Shown: positions 26,556 to 34,642, counted from the stretch's first letter. The stretch is DNA of 64,000 nt from Amycolatopsis coloradensis (GCF_001953865.1 NZ_MQUQ01000003.1:447917-511916); one strand, 5' to 3'. The notes: a model not told the origin generated them from the letters alone. Translations and numbers: made by a program.

Positions 26556-27362
26556 ATGCCGATCCACTGCGTCTCGTTCACGACCGACTACGGACTGTGC
26601 GACGGTTTCGTGGCCGCTTGCCACGGGGTGATCGCCCGGATCGCGCCGTCCGTCCGGCTGATCGACGTGAGCCACGGGATCCCTCCGCAGCAGGTCAGGA
26701 CCGGCGCCGAGGTCTTGGCGCAGACCGTGCCGTACCTGCCGGAGGGCGTCCATCTCGCCGTCGTGGACCCTGGCGTCGGCACGTCGCGGCGGGGCGTCGT
26801 GGTGGTCACCGAACGCGGAATCCTCGTCGGCCCGGACAACGGACTCCTCATTCCAGCCGCCGAAACACTCAGCGGGGTGATAGCCGCGTACGAACTCGTG
26901 GCCCCGGAATACCGCCTTCCGGTGACGTCTTCGACGTTCCACGGTCGCGACGTGTTCGCCCCGGCGGCGGCGCATCTCGCGCTCGGCGTCCCACCGGAGA
27001 GTTTCGGACCGCGCGTCGAAAACCTCGTGCGGCTGCCGGAGCCGTTCGTCGCGGTGTTCCCCGGCAAGCTGGTGGCCGAGGTGCTCACGGTCGACCATTT
27101 CGGCAACGTCCAGCTCGCCGCGAGCCCGGCCGACCTCGAACTGGCCGGACTGTCCGGCACGGTCTCGGTCAGCAGTGAGCACGTGCTGGTGAAGGCTTTG
27201 GTCGGCGACACCTTCGGCACCGTGCCGCCGGGGAAGAACGTGCTCTACACCGATTCCGCGGGGCGGCTCGCCGTCGCGGTGAACGGCGGCTCCGCCGCGT
27301 CGGTGCTCGGGCTCGGACCCGCCATGGAGTGCACGATCACCTCGTCGCCGACGGCCAGCTGA
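26556..27362 (+). CDS. SAM hydroxide adenosyltransferase (DUF62 family)
   Basis: A 268-residue protein of the PF01887 family, which hydrolyses S-adenosylmethionine to adenosine and methionine; its fluorinase and chlorinase cousins use halide instead. Visible are FTTDYGLCDGFVAACHG, the SAM-site DVSHGIPPQQV, HLAVVDPGVGTSRR, VGPDNGLL and VDHFGNVQLA. I see nothing pointing to a halogenase (the 23-residue insertion of fluorinases is not evident). ATG 26556 follows AAGGAT. The last 118 bases overlap the 3' end of the convergent MOSC gene. Confidence 0.88.
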   Translation: MPIHCVSFTTDYGLCDGFVAACHGVIARIAPSVRLIDVSHGIPPQQVRTGAEVLAQTVPYLPEGVHLAVVDPGVGTSRRGVVVVTERGILVGPDNGLLIPAAETLSGVIAAYELVAPEYRLPVTSSTFHGRDVFAPAAAHLALGVPPESFGPRVENLVRLPEPFVAVFPGKLVAEVLTVDHFGNVQLAASPADLELAGLSGTVSVSSEHVLVKALVGDTFGTVPPGKNVLYTDSAGRLAVAVNGGSAASVLGLGPAMECTITSSPTAS

Positions 27363-28132
27363 CCCGGCCCGGTCACCGCCATCTTGATCCCGAACGAGAC
27401 ACCGCCCTCGGGCTCGCGGCGGTAGTCCGCGAGCGACCGGATCGGCTCCGGACCGGCCTTCTCGCCGGTCTCCTGATCGACCATCGGCACCGTGCAGCGG
27501 ACGCAGACCTTGGCGTAACCCAGCCCCACGCCGCCGACGGTGAGCGAACGGACGTCGTCCTCCCGGTGCGCCTGGAGCCAGCCCGCGACGACGACGTTGG
27601 GCCGGAACCGGTCCATCGGCACGGCCTCGGCGCCCCGCGACGCGATGCGCTCGTTCAGACCATCCAAAGAGGACTCGGACGTCAGCAGGATCGCGTGCGC
27701 GTCGGCGAAGGCGGCGGTGCCGGGGATCTCGCCGTCGGTGACGCGCTCGTGCTCCGGCGCGAGCCCGATAAACACCGAGGGCAGTCCGAGGACATCGGAG
27801 AACCACTCGGCGGCCTCGGCACCCTGGTGGACGCCCTTGCCCTGCCAGGTGAACGTCGACGCCGGATGCCGCGGCCCGTCCGGGACCGTCTCGACCAGCA
27901 GGTCTTCGACGCCGGGAGCGGAGAGCCGCAGGCGGGCGCCCTCGTCGAGCACCTCGGACCGGATCGAGGCCATCACCGGATGCTTCCGCTGGCTGCGGAA
28001 CCCGCCGTCGGCCGACACGACCATCCAGGCACGGTCGAACCTGAGGCCGGCCGGGGTGACGTCGGCCGTTTCGACCGACGTCCCCGCGCAGCCCTTGACC
28101 GGGTAATAGACCAGCTTCGCGACTCTCGCCAT
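27245..28132 (-). CDS. MOSC domain protein (mARC/YcbX-like)
   Basis: A 295-residue protein: an N-terminal beta-barrel (VAKLVYYPVKGCAGTSVETA, FDRAWMVVSADG) and a MOSC domain with RFRPNVVVAG and VCVRCTVPMVDQETGE, where the second cysteine is the expected molybdenum ligand. The family includes molybdenum-dependent amidoxime-reducing enzymes. The domain ends near VGDEVIVHSM; the remaining about 24 residues (GPSPSTDAAEPPFTAT and on) are encoded antisense to the SAM enzyme gene and look like run-on sequence. Redox partners are not visible nearby. Confidence 0.85.
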   Translation of the reverse strand: MARVAKLVYYPVKGCAGTSVETADVTPAGLRFDRAWMVVSADGGFRSQRKHPVMASIRSEVLDEGARLRLSAPGVEDLLVETVPDGPRHPASTFTWQGKGVHQGAEAAEWFSDVLGLPSVFIGLAPEHERVTDGEIPGTAAFADAHAILLTSESSLDGLNERIASRGAEAVPMDRFRPNVVVAGWLQAHREDDVRSLTVGGVGLGYAKVCVRCTVPMVDQETGEKAGPEPIRSLADYRREPEGGVSFGIKMAVTGPGQLAVGDEVIVHSMAGPSPSTDAAEPPFTATASRPAESV

Positions 28133-28170
28133 AGCCGCAGATTAGCGAGTTGAGGAGCAAGTAGAGGTGG

Positions 28171-28229
28171 CGTGTCGCGAAAGCCACTTTCGCGACGCCT
28201 GGTGTCCCGAAAGTGGCTTTCGCGACACG
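28171..28229. terminator. 21-base perfect hairpin (family B repeat)
   Basis: Arms 28171-28191 and 28209-28229 are perfect inverted repeats of 21 bases of the GTGTCGCGAAAGCCACTTTC type. The left arm can also fold with the adjacent TTTCGCGAC, giving an alternative stem. It lies 60 bases downstream of the ABC ATPase stop on the minus strand and so probably terminates the amino-acid transporter operon. Confidence 0.7.
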
Positions 28230-28289
28230 TTTGCCCCATCCCTCTCTAACCCGAATCGCCACTCACGACCCCAACGCACACCGCCCGGC

Positions 28290-29030
28290 TCAGAGCACTT
28301 GGGAGAGGAACCGCTGCAACCGCTCGCTCTGCGGAGCGTCGAAGATCGCCTCCGGAGCGTCATGTTCGACGATCTTCCCGTCGTCCATGAACGCGACCTC
28401 GTCCGCGACGCCGCGCGCGAAGCCCATCTCGTGCGTGACCACGAGCAGCGTCAGCCCGCGTTCGGCGAGGCCCGCCATCAGGGTGAGGACCCCCTTGACC
28501 AGTTCCGGGTCGAGCGCGCTGGTGGCCTCGTCGAACAGCATGACCTCGGGTTCCATCGCGAGTGCCCGCGCGATCGCCACCCGCTGCTGCTGCCCGCCCG
28601 AGAGCGCGCTCGGCCGGTACGGCGCCTTGTCGGCGAGGCCGACCTCGGCGAGGCGGGCGTGCGCGATTTCGGCCGCCTCCTCCTTGCGGAGCTTCCGCAC
28701 GCTGCGCAGCGGCAGCGTGATGTTGTCCAGCACACTGCGGTGGCCGAACAGGTTGAAGTGCTGGAACACCATCCCGACCCGCTGGCGCAGCGCGTCCGGG
28801 TCGGCGGAGATGACGCTCTCGCCACCCAGCAGCAGGTCGCCCGAGTCGGGCTCCTGCAAGCGGTTCACACAACGCAGCAGCGTCGACTTGCCGGAGCCGG
28901 ACGGCCCGATGATGCAGGTCGTACGGCCCTTCTCGACCTTGAGGTCGACGCCCTTGAGCACTTCGAGGGTGCCGAAGGAGACATGGATGTCGCGGAGTTC
29001 GACACTCGACGAACGCACGGCTGCGGTCAT
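28290..29030 (-). CDS. Polar amino-acid ABC transporter ATPase (GlnQ type)
   Basis: A 246-residue ATPase with Walker A GPSGSGKST (42-50), Q-loop GMVFQHFNLFGHRSVLDN, signature LSGGQQQRVAIARAL, Walker B VMLFDEATSALDPE and switch VVTHEMGFAR, all standard for the glutamine/polar amino-acid class. It is the last gene of a five-gene operon: three binding proteins, one permease, this ATPase. The start overlaps the permease stop by 4 bases. A family B hairpin follows. Confidence 0.94.
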   Translation of the reverse strand: MTAAVRSSSVELRDIHVSFGTLEVLKGVDLKVEKGRTTCIIGPSGSGKSTLLRCVNRLQEPDSGDLLLGGESVISADPDALRQRVGMVFQHFNLFGHRSVLDNITLPLRSVRKLRKEEAAEIAHARLAEVGLADKAPYRPSALSGGQQQRVAIARALAMEPEVMLFDEATSALDPELVKGVLTLMAGLAERGLTLLVVTHEMGFARGVADEVAFMDDGKIVEHDAPEAIFDAPQSERLQRFLSQVL

Positions 29031-29785
29031 GACATCGGCACCTTTCCGGCGTTCAGGAGTTCCAGGTCGCCACCGTCCTCGTCAGCGCGGACCTTCCTGC
29101 CGGTGCGCAGCTTCTTGTCGATGTAGTTGACCAGGTGGGTCAGCGGCACGGTGATCACGAGATAGACGAACCCGGCCGCGACCAGCGGTGACAGGTTCCC
29201 GGTGTTGGCCGCGAGGTCCTGCCCGATGCGGAACAGGTCGCGCTGCTCGGCGAGGAAACCGAGGAAGTACACCAGGCTGGAGTCCTTGATCAGCGCGATG
29301 AACTGGTTCACCAGCGCGGGCAGTACGCGCCGCACGCCCTGCGGGATGACGACGAGCGCCATCGCCTTGGGGTAGCTCATGCCCAGCGCGCGGCTGGCCT
29401 CCATCTGTCCTTTTTCGACACTCTGGATGCCGGCGCGGAAGATCTCGCCGATATAGGCGGCCGCGATCAGGCTGAGCGCCAGAATGCCCAGCGGGTAGGT
29501 GTTCCTCGCCATCGACGGGATGAGGATCCCGCCGCCCTGCCCGATCACCAGGATGGTCAGGATCGCGGGCAGCCCGCGGAAGATGTCGGTGTACACCCTG
29601 GCGGGCCAGCGCAGCCACGCCTTGGTGGACAGGCCCATCGTGGCCAGCAGCATGCCGAGCACGGTGCCGATCAGCGCCGAGAACACCGACATGATCAGCG
29701 TGTTCAGCAGCCCGGTCTCGAGCAGGTCCGGGAATACTTCCCAGATGTAGTCCCAGTTCAGGAAGGTGGTGAAGAAGTCGTTCAC
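29027..29785 (-). CDS. Polar amino-acid ABC transporter permease
   Basis: A 252-residue inner-membrane permease with about five helices. It carries LALSLIAAAYIGEIFRAGIQ and the cytoplasmic coupling region VEKGQMEASRALGMSYPKAM, the EAA-loop typical of HisM/GlnP proteins. It probably forms a homodimer, because no second permease gene is present. It starts 1 base after the binding-protein stop and overlaps the ATPase by 4 bases. Confidence 0.92.
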   Translation of the reverse strand: MNDFFTTFLNWDYIWEVFPDLLETGLLNTLIMSVFSALIGTVLGMLLATMGLSTKAWLRWPARVYTDIFRGLPAILTILVIGQGGGILIPSMARNTYPLGILALSLIAAAYIGEIFRAGIQSVEKGQMEASRALGMSYPKAMALVVIPQGVRRVLPALVNQFIALIKDSSLVYFLGFLAEQRDLFRIGQDLAANTGNLSPLVAAGFVYLVITVPLTHLVNYIDKKLRTGRKVRADEDGGDLELLNAGKVPMS

Positions 29786-29786
29786 G

Positions 29787-30569
29787 TTATCGCTGCCCGG
29801 CCTTGAAGTCGGCGGGCACCGGCGCGTTCGGTTCGAACCGCTGGTGCACCTTTTCCCAGGTCCCGTCGGCGATGACCGCCTTGAGCCCCTCGTTGATCTT
29901 ACCCGCGAGTTCGGTGTTGCCCTTCTTCACCGCGAACCCGTGCGGGATGGTCGTGGCGATCGCCTTGACCACCTTCAGTTTCGCGTCCGGGTTCTTCGCC
30001 GCGTAGTCCTCGGCGGTCGCCTGGTCGAAGATCGCGCCGTCGATGGCGCCGGACTTCAGCGCGGCCAGGGTGGCGGCGTCCTGCGGGAACTTCACGGCCT
30101 GCGCGGCAGGCGCGTTCGACGCCAGCCAGCTGTCCGACACGGTCCCCTGGACGACGCCGATCCGCTTGCCCGCCAGGGAGTTCTCGTCGGTGATGCCGAC
30201 GCCTTCGCGGGTCTCGATGCCGAGCGACTGGTAGTTGTACGGCGCCGAGAAGTCGACGGTCTTCCGGCGTTCGTCGGTCTGGGAGATCCCCGAGCTGCCG
30301 ATGTCGAACTTGCCGGTGGCGACCTGGCCGAGCAGTGCCGAGAACTCCGTGGAGACGAACTCGAGTTTCAGGTTCTGGTGTGCGGCGATGGCCTTCAGCA
30401 ACTCGTTGTCGAACCCGGTGAACACGCCGTTTTCCTGATAGGCGTTGGGTTTCGAGTCGCTGAGGGTACCGACGCGCAAGGTGCGCGCCCCGGCGTCCTC
30501 ACCGCCGCCGCACGCCGCCAGCACCGCCAGGAGAGCAGCGCTGACGGCGGCGGCGAATGACTTCTTCAT
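29787..30569 (-). CDS. Amino-acid ABC transporter substrate-binding lipoprotein, copy 1
   Basis: A 260-residue family 3 solute-binding protein. The lipobox is LAAC with Cys20 as lipidation site, followed by a GGGEDAG linker. The binding fold is recognisable from TLRVGTLSD, GFDNELLKAIAAHQNLKLEF, FDIGSSGISQTDERRKTVDF and GKRIGVVQGTVSD. It is close to the next upstream gene over most of its length, so it is a tandem duplicate. ATG 30569 begins the lipoprotein signal; the open frame upstream is not typical. The ligand is presumably a polar amino acid but is not shown. Confidence 0.92.
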   Translation of the reverse strand: MKKSFAAAVSAALLAVLAACGGGEDAGARTLRVGTLSDSKPNAYQENGVFTGFDNELLKAIAAHQNLKLEFVSTEFSALLGQVATGKFDIGSSGISQTDERRKTVDFSAPYNYQSLGIETREGVGITDENSLAGKRIGVVQGTVSDSWLASNAPAAQAVKFPQDAATLAALKSGAIDGAIFDQATAEDYAAKNPDAKLKVVKAIATTIPHGFAVKKGNTELAGKINEGLKAVIADGTWEKVHQRFEPNAPVPADFKAGQR

Positions 30570-30577
30570 CGTGATCC

Positions 30578-31351
30578 TCACGCCTTGAACTGGTCCGGCA
30601 CCGGAGCCGTCGGCAGGAACTTCTCGTGCAGCTTGACCCAGGTGCCGTCGGCGATGACCTGCTTCAGGCCGTCGTTGATCTTGGTGAGCAGCTCGGCGTT
30701 GCCCTTCTTCACCGCGAAACCGTGGGGCACGTCGGTGGTGAAGGACTTCACGACCTTGAGCTTCGTGTCGGTGCTGTCCTTGACGTTCGTCTCCGCGATC
30801 GCCTGGTCGAGGACGTAGGCGTCGACGGCGCCACTCTTGAGCGCGGCCAGCGCCGGGGCGTAACCCGGGAACCGCACGGCCTGCGCGTCGGGAACGGTCG
30901 AGGTGAGCCACTTGTCGCCGACGGTCGCCTGGATGACCGCGACCCGCTTGCCCGACAACGCCTTCTCCTCGGTGATCGGCGAGCCGTCCTTGGTCTGGAT
31001 GCTCATCACTTCGAAGTTGTACGGGCTGGAGAAGTCGACGTTCTTCTTGCGCTCGTCGGTCTGCGCGATGGCCGACGAGCCGATGTCGAACTGGTTGTTC
31101 GCGACCTGGCCCAGCAGCGACGAGAAGTCGGTCGAGGCGAACTCGAGCTTCAGATTCTGGTGCGCGGCGATGGCCTTCAGCAGTTCGTTGTCGAAGCCGG
31201 TGTAGTTGCCGTTCTCGACGTAGATGTTCGGCGGCGCGTCGCTCAGGGTGCCGACGCGGAGGGTCTTGTCGGCGGCGGCGTCCCCGCCACCGCAGGCGGC
31301 GAGGACGGCGACGAGACCCGCGGCGATCGTCGCGATCAGGGTTTTCTTCAT
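30578..31351 (-). CDS. Amino-acid ABC transporter substrate-binding lipoprotein, copy 2
   Basis: A 257-residue lipoprotein with lipobox LAAC (Cys20). It shares GFDNELLKAIAAHQNLKLEF exactly with copy 1, and also LLGQVA, FDIGSSAIAQTDERKKNVDF and PHGFAVKKGN. Differences cluster around the ligand-closing segments (SPYNFEVMSIQTKDGSPIT against SAPYNYQSLGIETREGVGIT), which suggests divergence in specificity or affinity. It lies 8 bases upstream of copy 1 and 5 bases downstream of copy 3. Confidence 0.92.
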   Translation of the reverse strand: MKKTLIATIAAGLVAVLAACGGGDAAADKTLRVGTLSDAPPNIYVENGNYTGFDNELLKAIAAHQNLKLEFASTDFSSLLGQVANNQFDIGSSAIAQTDERKKNVDFSSPYNFEVMSIQTKDGSPITEEKALSGKRVAVIQATVGDKWLTSTVPDAQAVRFPGYAPALAALKSGAVDAYVLDQAIAETNVKDSTDTKLKVVKSFTTDVPHGFAVKKGNAELLTKINDGLKQVIADGTWVKLHEKFLPTAPVPDQFKA

Positions 31352-31356
31352 GGTTT

Positions 31357-32184
31357 TCAGACCCCCGGGTTCTGGACGGGCAGGCCGGGGCCGCCCTGCT
31401 CGAGTTCCTTCGGCAGCGGCTCGTTCTTGAAGAACTGAGCGTGCAGGCGGGCGACGGTGCCGTCCGCCACGGCCTTCGCGAGGCCGTCGTTGAGCTTCTT
31501 CAGCAGGTCCTTGTTGTCCTTGCGGACGGCGAACGCGGACGGCGTGTCCTTGGTCTCGACGGTGTAGCCGAAATCCAGCGGCACGTCCGGGTTCTGATCG
31601 AGGTACTTGTGCCCGATGTCCTTCGGCACGACCCAGCCGTCGAGACCGCCGGCCTTCAGCTGGGCGAAACCGGCGTTGTAGTCGGGGAAGCGGACGACGT
31701 TGGCGCCGGGGACCTTGCCGGTGGCGAAATCGTCCTGCACCGACGCCTGCACGACACCGAGCCGCTTGCCGCTGAAGGAGGCGACGTCCTTGAGGCTCGC
31801 GCCCTTCTTGGTGACGATCGTGGTGAACCCGGTGGAGTAGCCGTTGCTGAACGCGACGGTCTTCTTGCGGGCCTCGGTGGTGGAGATCGTGGAGCTGCCG
31901 ATGTCGAACTTGGTGGTGGCGACGGCGGCCAGCAGACCGGCGAACTCGGTGCCGACGAACTCGACCTCGAAGCCCTCGCGCTTCGCGATGTCGCGGAGCA
32001 GCTCGTTGTCGTAACCGGTGAAGTTGCCGTTCTCCAGGTAGATGGACGGCGGCGCGTCGGTCAGGGTGCCGACGCGCAGCTTCTGGCCGGTCGCGGCGGT
32101 GTCACCGGACCCGCAGGCCGCGAGGGCGAGGGTGGCCGCTCCCGCCGTGACGAGGGCGACGATTTTAGACAGCGTGGATCTCAT
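31357..32184 (-). CDS. Amino-acid ABC transporter substrate-binding lipoprotein, copy 3 (more divergent)
   Basis: A 275-residue family 3 binding protein with lipobox LAAC (Cys24). It keeps LRVGTLTDAPPSIYLENGNF and GYDNELLRDIAKREGFEVEF but is clearly more distant than copies 1 and 2, with SNGYSTGFTTIVTKKG and GWVVPKDIGHKYLDQNPDVP in the ligand lobes. A Gly/Pro tail (EQGGPGLPVQNPGV) extends the C-terminus. It is the first gene of the operon; GGAAGAAG precedes ATG 32184. A hairpin and direct repeats lie in the leader. Confidence 0.92.
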   Translation of the reverse strand: MRSTLSKIVALVTAGAATLALAACGSGDTAATGQKLRVGTLTDAPPSIYLENGNFTGYDNELLRDIAKREGFEVEFVGTEFAGLLAAVATTKFDIGSSTISTTEARKKTVAFSNGYSTGFTTIVTKKGASLKDVASFSGKRLGVVQASVQDDFATGKVPGANVVRFPDYNAGFAQLKAGGLDGWVVPKDIGHKYLDQNPDVPLDFGYTVETKDTPSAFAVRKDNKDLLKKLNDGLAKAVADGTVARLHAQFFKNEPLPKELEQGGPGLPVQNPGV

Positions 32185-32226
32185 CGCTTCTTCCGTGGGT
32201 TTCGGCGCCAAGGCGCGATACAAGCA

Positions 32227-32255
32227 CGCCAGGCCGCCTCATGGGCGGCCTGGCG
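32227..32255 (-). promoter_or_regulatory. Hairpin in the leader of the amino-acid transporter operon
   Basis: CGCCAGGCCGCC (32227-32238) pairs perfectly with GGCGGCCTGGCG (32244-32255), leaving a 5-base loop, 43 bases before the first binding-protein gene. It would be present in the message and could act as attenuator or stability element. I could not match the surrounding leader to a known riboswitch class. Confidence 0.45.
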
Positions 32256-32344
32256 CTCCGGGTTCAGCGATCGAGATTAGGCATTTCACCCGATCGAGTA
32301 ACTTCGTCTCAGTATTTGATATCGCGCGACCGGGAGCACCCTGC

Positions 32345-32394
32345 CAGGGCGCCCCTCGTGGACCTGCAGGTCACGGAGGCTTAAGGGCGCCCTG
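32345..32394 (-). terminator. Compound palindrome downstream of purB
   Basis: CAGGGCGCCC (32345-32354) pairs with GGGCGCCCTG (32385-32394). The enclosed sequence holds a second perfect palindrome, GACCTGCAGGTC (32361-32372), flanked by CCTC and GAGG. It can form a cruciform or nested stem and probably helps end purB transcription, about 117 bases after the stop. Confidence 0.45.
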
Positions 32395-32510
32395 CCATCG
32401 TGATCCCGGGGCCTGGCGGCCCAAACGCGCGACTTCAAGGGATCGAGAGACCTTGGTCACCGGAGACCGTGGTCACCGAGGCTCTGGTCACCACGGGGCG
32501 GACCCGCTGG

Positions 32511-33941
32511 TCAGAGAATCGGAGCGGGCGAATACGCCGCGGCCTCCGGGAAGCGCTCCAGAACCGCCTCGACGCGCGACGCGATCGCGGCCACCTGACG
32601 CGGTGCCACACCGGTGAACGAGATCCGGTCGGCGAGGAGTTTGTCCAGCTCACCGCGGTCGAGCGGGATGCGCTCGTCGGCGGCGAGCCGGTCGAGGAGG
32701 TCGTTCTCCGCCAGCCCCTGCTCCCGCATCGCGAGCGCGACGCCGACGGCGTTCTCCTTGATCGCCTCGTGAGCGGTTTCACGCCCGACCCCCGCGCGGA
32801 CCGAGGCCATGAGCACCTTGGTGGTCGCGAGGAACGGCAAATAGCGATCGAGCTCACGCGAAATGACCGCCGGGAAGGCCCCGAACTCGGCCAGCACCGT
32901 GAGGAAGGTCTCCAGCAGGCCGTCGAGTGCGAAGAACGCGTCGGGCAGCGCGACACGGCGGACGACCGAGTCGGAGACGTCGCCTTCGTTCCACTGGTCG
33001 CCGGCGAGTTCGCCGATCATCGACAGGTAGCCGCGCAGCACAACGGCGAGCCCGTTGACCCGCTCGCACGAACGCGTGTTCATCTTGTGCGGCATGGCCG
33101 ACGAGCCGACCTGGCCGGGTTTGAAGCCCTCGGTGACCAGCTCGTGGCCCGCCATCAGGCGGATCGTCTTCGCCAGACTCGACGGCGCCGCGGCCAGCTG
33201 GACCACGGCGGACAGCACGTCGAAGTCGAGCGACCGCGGGTACACCTGGCCGACGCTGGTGAACACCCGCTCGAAGCCGAGGTGGGCCGCGACCCGCGAC
33301 TCCAGTTCGTCCAAAGTGGACTCGTCGCCGAGCAGGTCGAGCATGTCCTGCGCGGTGCCGACCGGGCCCTTGATGCCGCGCAGCGGATAGCGGCCGATCA
33401 GCTCATCGAGCCGTTCGAAGGCGACGAGCAGTTCGTCGGCGGCGGTGGCGAACCGCTTGCCCAGCGTCGTCGCCTGCGCGGCGACGTTGTGCGAGCGGCC
33501 CGCCATCACCGTGTCGGAGTGTTCGACCGCGATCGCGGCGAGCCGGGCCAGCACCGCGCCGACGCGGCCGCGGACCAGTTCCAGCGAGCGCCGCACCTGC
33601 AGCTGCTCGACGTTCTCGGTGAGGTCGCGGGACGTCATGCCCTTGTGCACGTGCTCGTGCCCGGCGAGCGCGTTGAACTCCTCGATTCGGGCCTTCACGT
33701 CATGACGGGTGACCCGCTCGCGGGCGGCGATCGAGTCGAGATCGACCTGCTCCAGCACCCGCTCGTAGTCCGCGACGACCCCTTCGGGAACCGCGACGCC
33801 GAGGTCGGCCTGCGCCCGGAGCACGGCGAGCCAGAGCTCGCGCTCCAGCACTACCTTGCGTTCCGGGGACCACAGTTCGACCAGCTCAGGCGAGGCGTAG
33901 CGGCCGGCGAGCACGTTGGGGATGCGGGGCTTGTCCGTCAC
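32511..33941 (-). CDS. purB: Adenylosuccinate lyase
   Basis: A 476-residue enzyme of the fumarase/aspartase superfamily that acts twice in AMP synthesis (SAICAR to AICAR, and adenylosuccinate to AMP). Visible are MTSRDLTENVEQ, AGRSHNVAAQATTLGKRFA with the catalytic histidine, and the superfamily signature GQVGSSAMPHKMN on the mobile serine loop. The GTG at 33941 starts the protein directly at PRIPNVLAGRYAS, usual for actinomycete PurB. It stands alone, with strong hairpins on either side. Confidence 0.96.
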   Translation of the reverse strand: MTDKPRIPNVLAGRYASPELVELWSPERKVVLERELWLAVLRAQADLGVAVPEGVVADYERVLEQVDLDSIAARERVTRHDVKARIEEFNALAGHEHVHKGMTSRDLTENVEQLQVRRSLELVRGRVGAVLARLAAIAVEHSDTVMAGRSHNVAAQATTLGKRFATAADELLVAFERLDELIGRYPLRGIKGPVGTAQDMLDLLGDESTLDELESRVAAHLGFERVFTSVGQVYPRSLDFDVLSAVVQLAAAPSSLAKTIRLMAGHELVTEGFKPGQVGSSAMPHKMNTRSCERVNGLAVVLRGYLSMIGELAGDQWNEGDVSDSVVRRVALPDAFFALDGLLETFLTVLAEFGAFPAVISRELDRYLPFLATTKVLMASVRAGVGRETAHEAIKENAVGVALAMREQGLAENDLLDRLAADERIPLDRGELDKLLADRISFTGVAPRQVAAIASRVEAVLERFPEAAAYSPAPIL

Positions 33942-33972
33942 GCGGCCAGCCTAACCGGCCGGGATCGCCCTC

Positions 33973-34041
33973 CCCGCAAGTCGTCCTCTAGTTGCGGTAG
34001 TTGGCGACACGAACTACCGCAACTAGAGGACGAATTGCGGG
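33973..34041. terminator. 30-base hairpin between TetR gene and purB (family C)
   Basis: Arms 33973-34002 and 34012-34041 pair over 30 bases with a single mismatch and a 9-base loop. The element begins 8 bases beyond the stop of the minus-strand TetR gene, so it should terminate that gene before purB. Its AGAGGAC and CCGCAA segments are shared with the 11076 element. Confidence 0.7.
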
Positions 34042-34048
34042 AGGGGCC

Positions 34049-34642
34049 TCAGGTGAGGGCGGCCTGAAGCATCCGGGCGGCGGCGGCCCGGGGCTCCGGG
34101 TCGACCTCGATCAGCGCGTTGACCACCGCGCCGTCGACCAGGGCGACCAGTCGCTCCAGTTCGGTGGCGTCCACCGGGGTGCCGGAGCGCGCGAAGATCT
34201 CGTGGAGCAGTTCGTACAGCTGCGCGGACAGCGTCCGCATCAGGGGCCGAAGATACGGACGGCGGCCTGTCCCCACGAGACGTTCGTAGCGCAGGAGGAC
34301 CGCTTCGGCGTCAGCCTCGCGATCGGGGCGAAGCGAGCCGAGGAGCATGTCCAGCACCAGGTCGACGGTGGCCTCGACACCACGGTTACGGGTCGCCAGC
34401 TCGTCGAGACGGCGCCGCCCGGTCTCCAGCTCCAGTTTCGCGTGATGTTCCACGGCGGCGGTGACGAGCTCTTCGAGCGAGTCGAAGTAATACGTCGTCG
34501 AGGCCAGCGGCAATCCCGCGCGTTCGGCCACCGCACGATGACGCACGGCGTCGAAACCGCCCTCGGCCAGCAGCGACGCGGCGGCCTCGATGAGCTCGGC
34601 GCGCCGTCGCTCACCCTTCGGCGTTGTCGCTGCGGCTGTCAT
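34049..34642 (-). CDS. TetR-family transcriptional regulator
   Basis: A 197-residue repressor. The helix-turn-helix is in residues 10-56 (RRAELIEAAASLLAEGGFDA, VAERAGLPLASTTYYFDSLE), followed by a helical ligand domain with VDLVLDMLLGSLRPDREA. The target and ligand are unknown; neighbours are purB and a sigma/anti-sigma pair, and no divergent partner is adjacent. Only 24 bases separate its start from the stop of the anti-sigma-like gene on the same strand, so it may be transcribed with it. Confidence 0.88.
   Translation of the reverse strand: MTAAATTPKGERRRAELIEAAASLLAEGGFDAVRHRAVAERAGLPLASTTYYFDSLEELVTAAVEHHAKLELETGRRRLDELATRNRGVEATVDLVLDMLLGSLRPDREADAEAVLLRYERLVGTGRRPYLRPLMRTLSAQLYELLHEIFARSGTPVDATELERLVALVDGAVVNALIEVDPEPRAAAARMLQAALT

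Larger units (their letters stand above)
32185..32510. other. Intergenic region between the amino-acid transporter operon and purB
   Basis: No coding frame is credible in these 326 bases. On the transporter side are a GC hairpin (32227-32255) and two direct copies of CGATCGAG at 32268-32275 and 32291-32298, spaced 23 bases start to start, a possible activator or repressor site. On the purB side is a compound palindrome (32345-32394), then three copies of GGTCACC at 32455, 32471 and 32486, close to the purB stop. Confidence 0.6.

Noticed and set aside
26556-27362. Fluorinase or chlorinase instead of SAM hydroxide adenosyltransferase
   Set aside because: The inserted loop typical of fluorinase is not evident and the neighbourhood has no organohalogen genes.
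29800-29860. GGTTCGAACC as a tRNA T-loop signature
   Set aside because: The sequence is inside the binding-protein coding region and no cloverleaf can be drawn around it.
32400-34067. Long plus-strand open frame opposite purB (555 codons)
   Set aside because: It lies fully antisense to conserved purB residues and through the intergenic hairpin; composition is that of a shadow frame.
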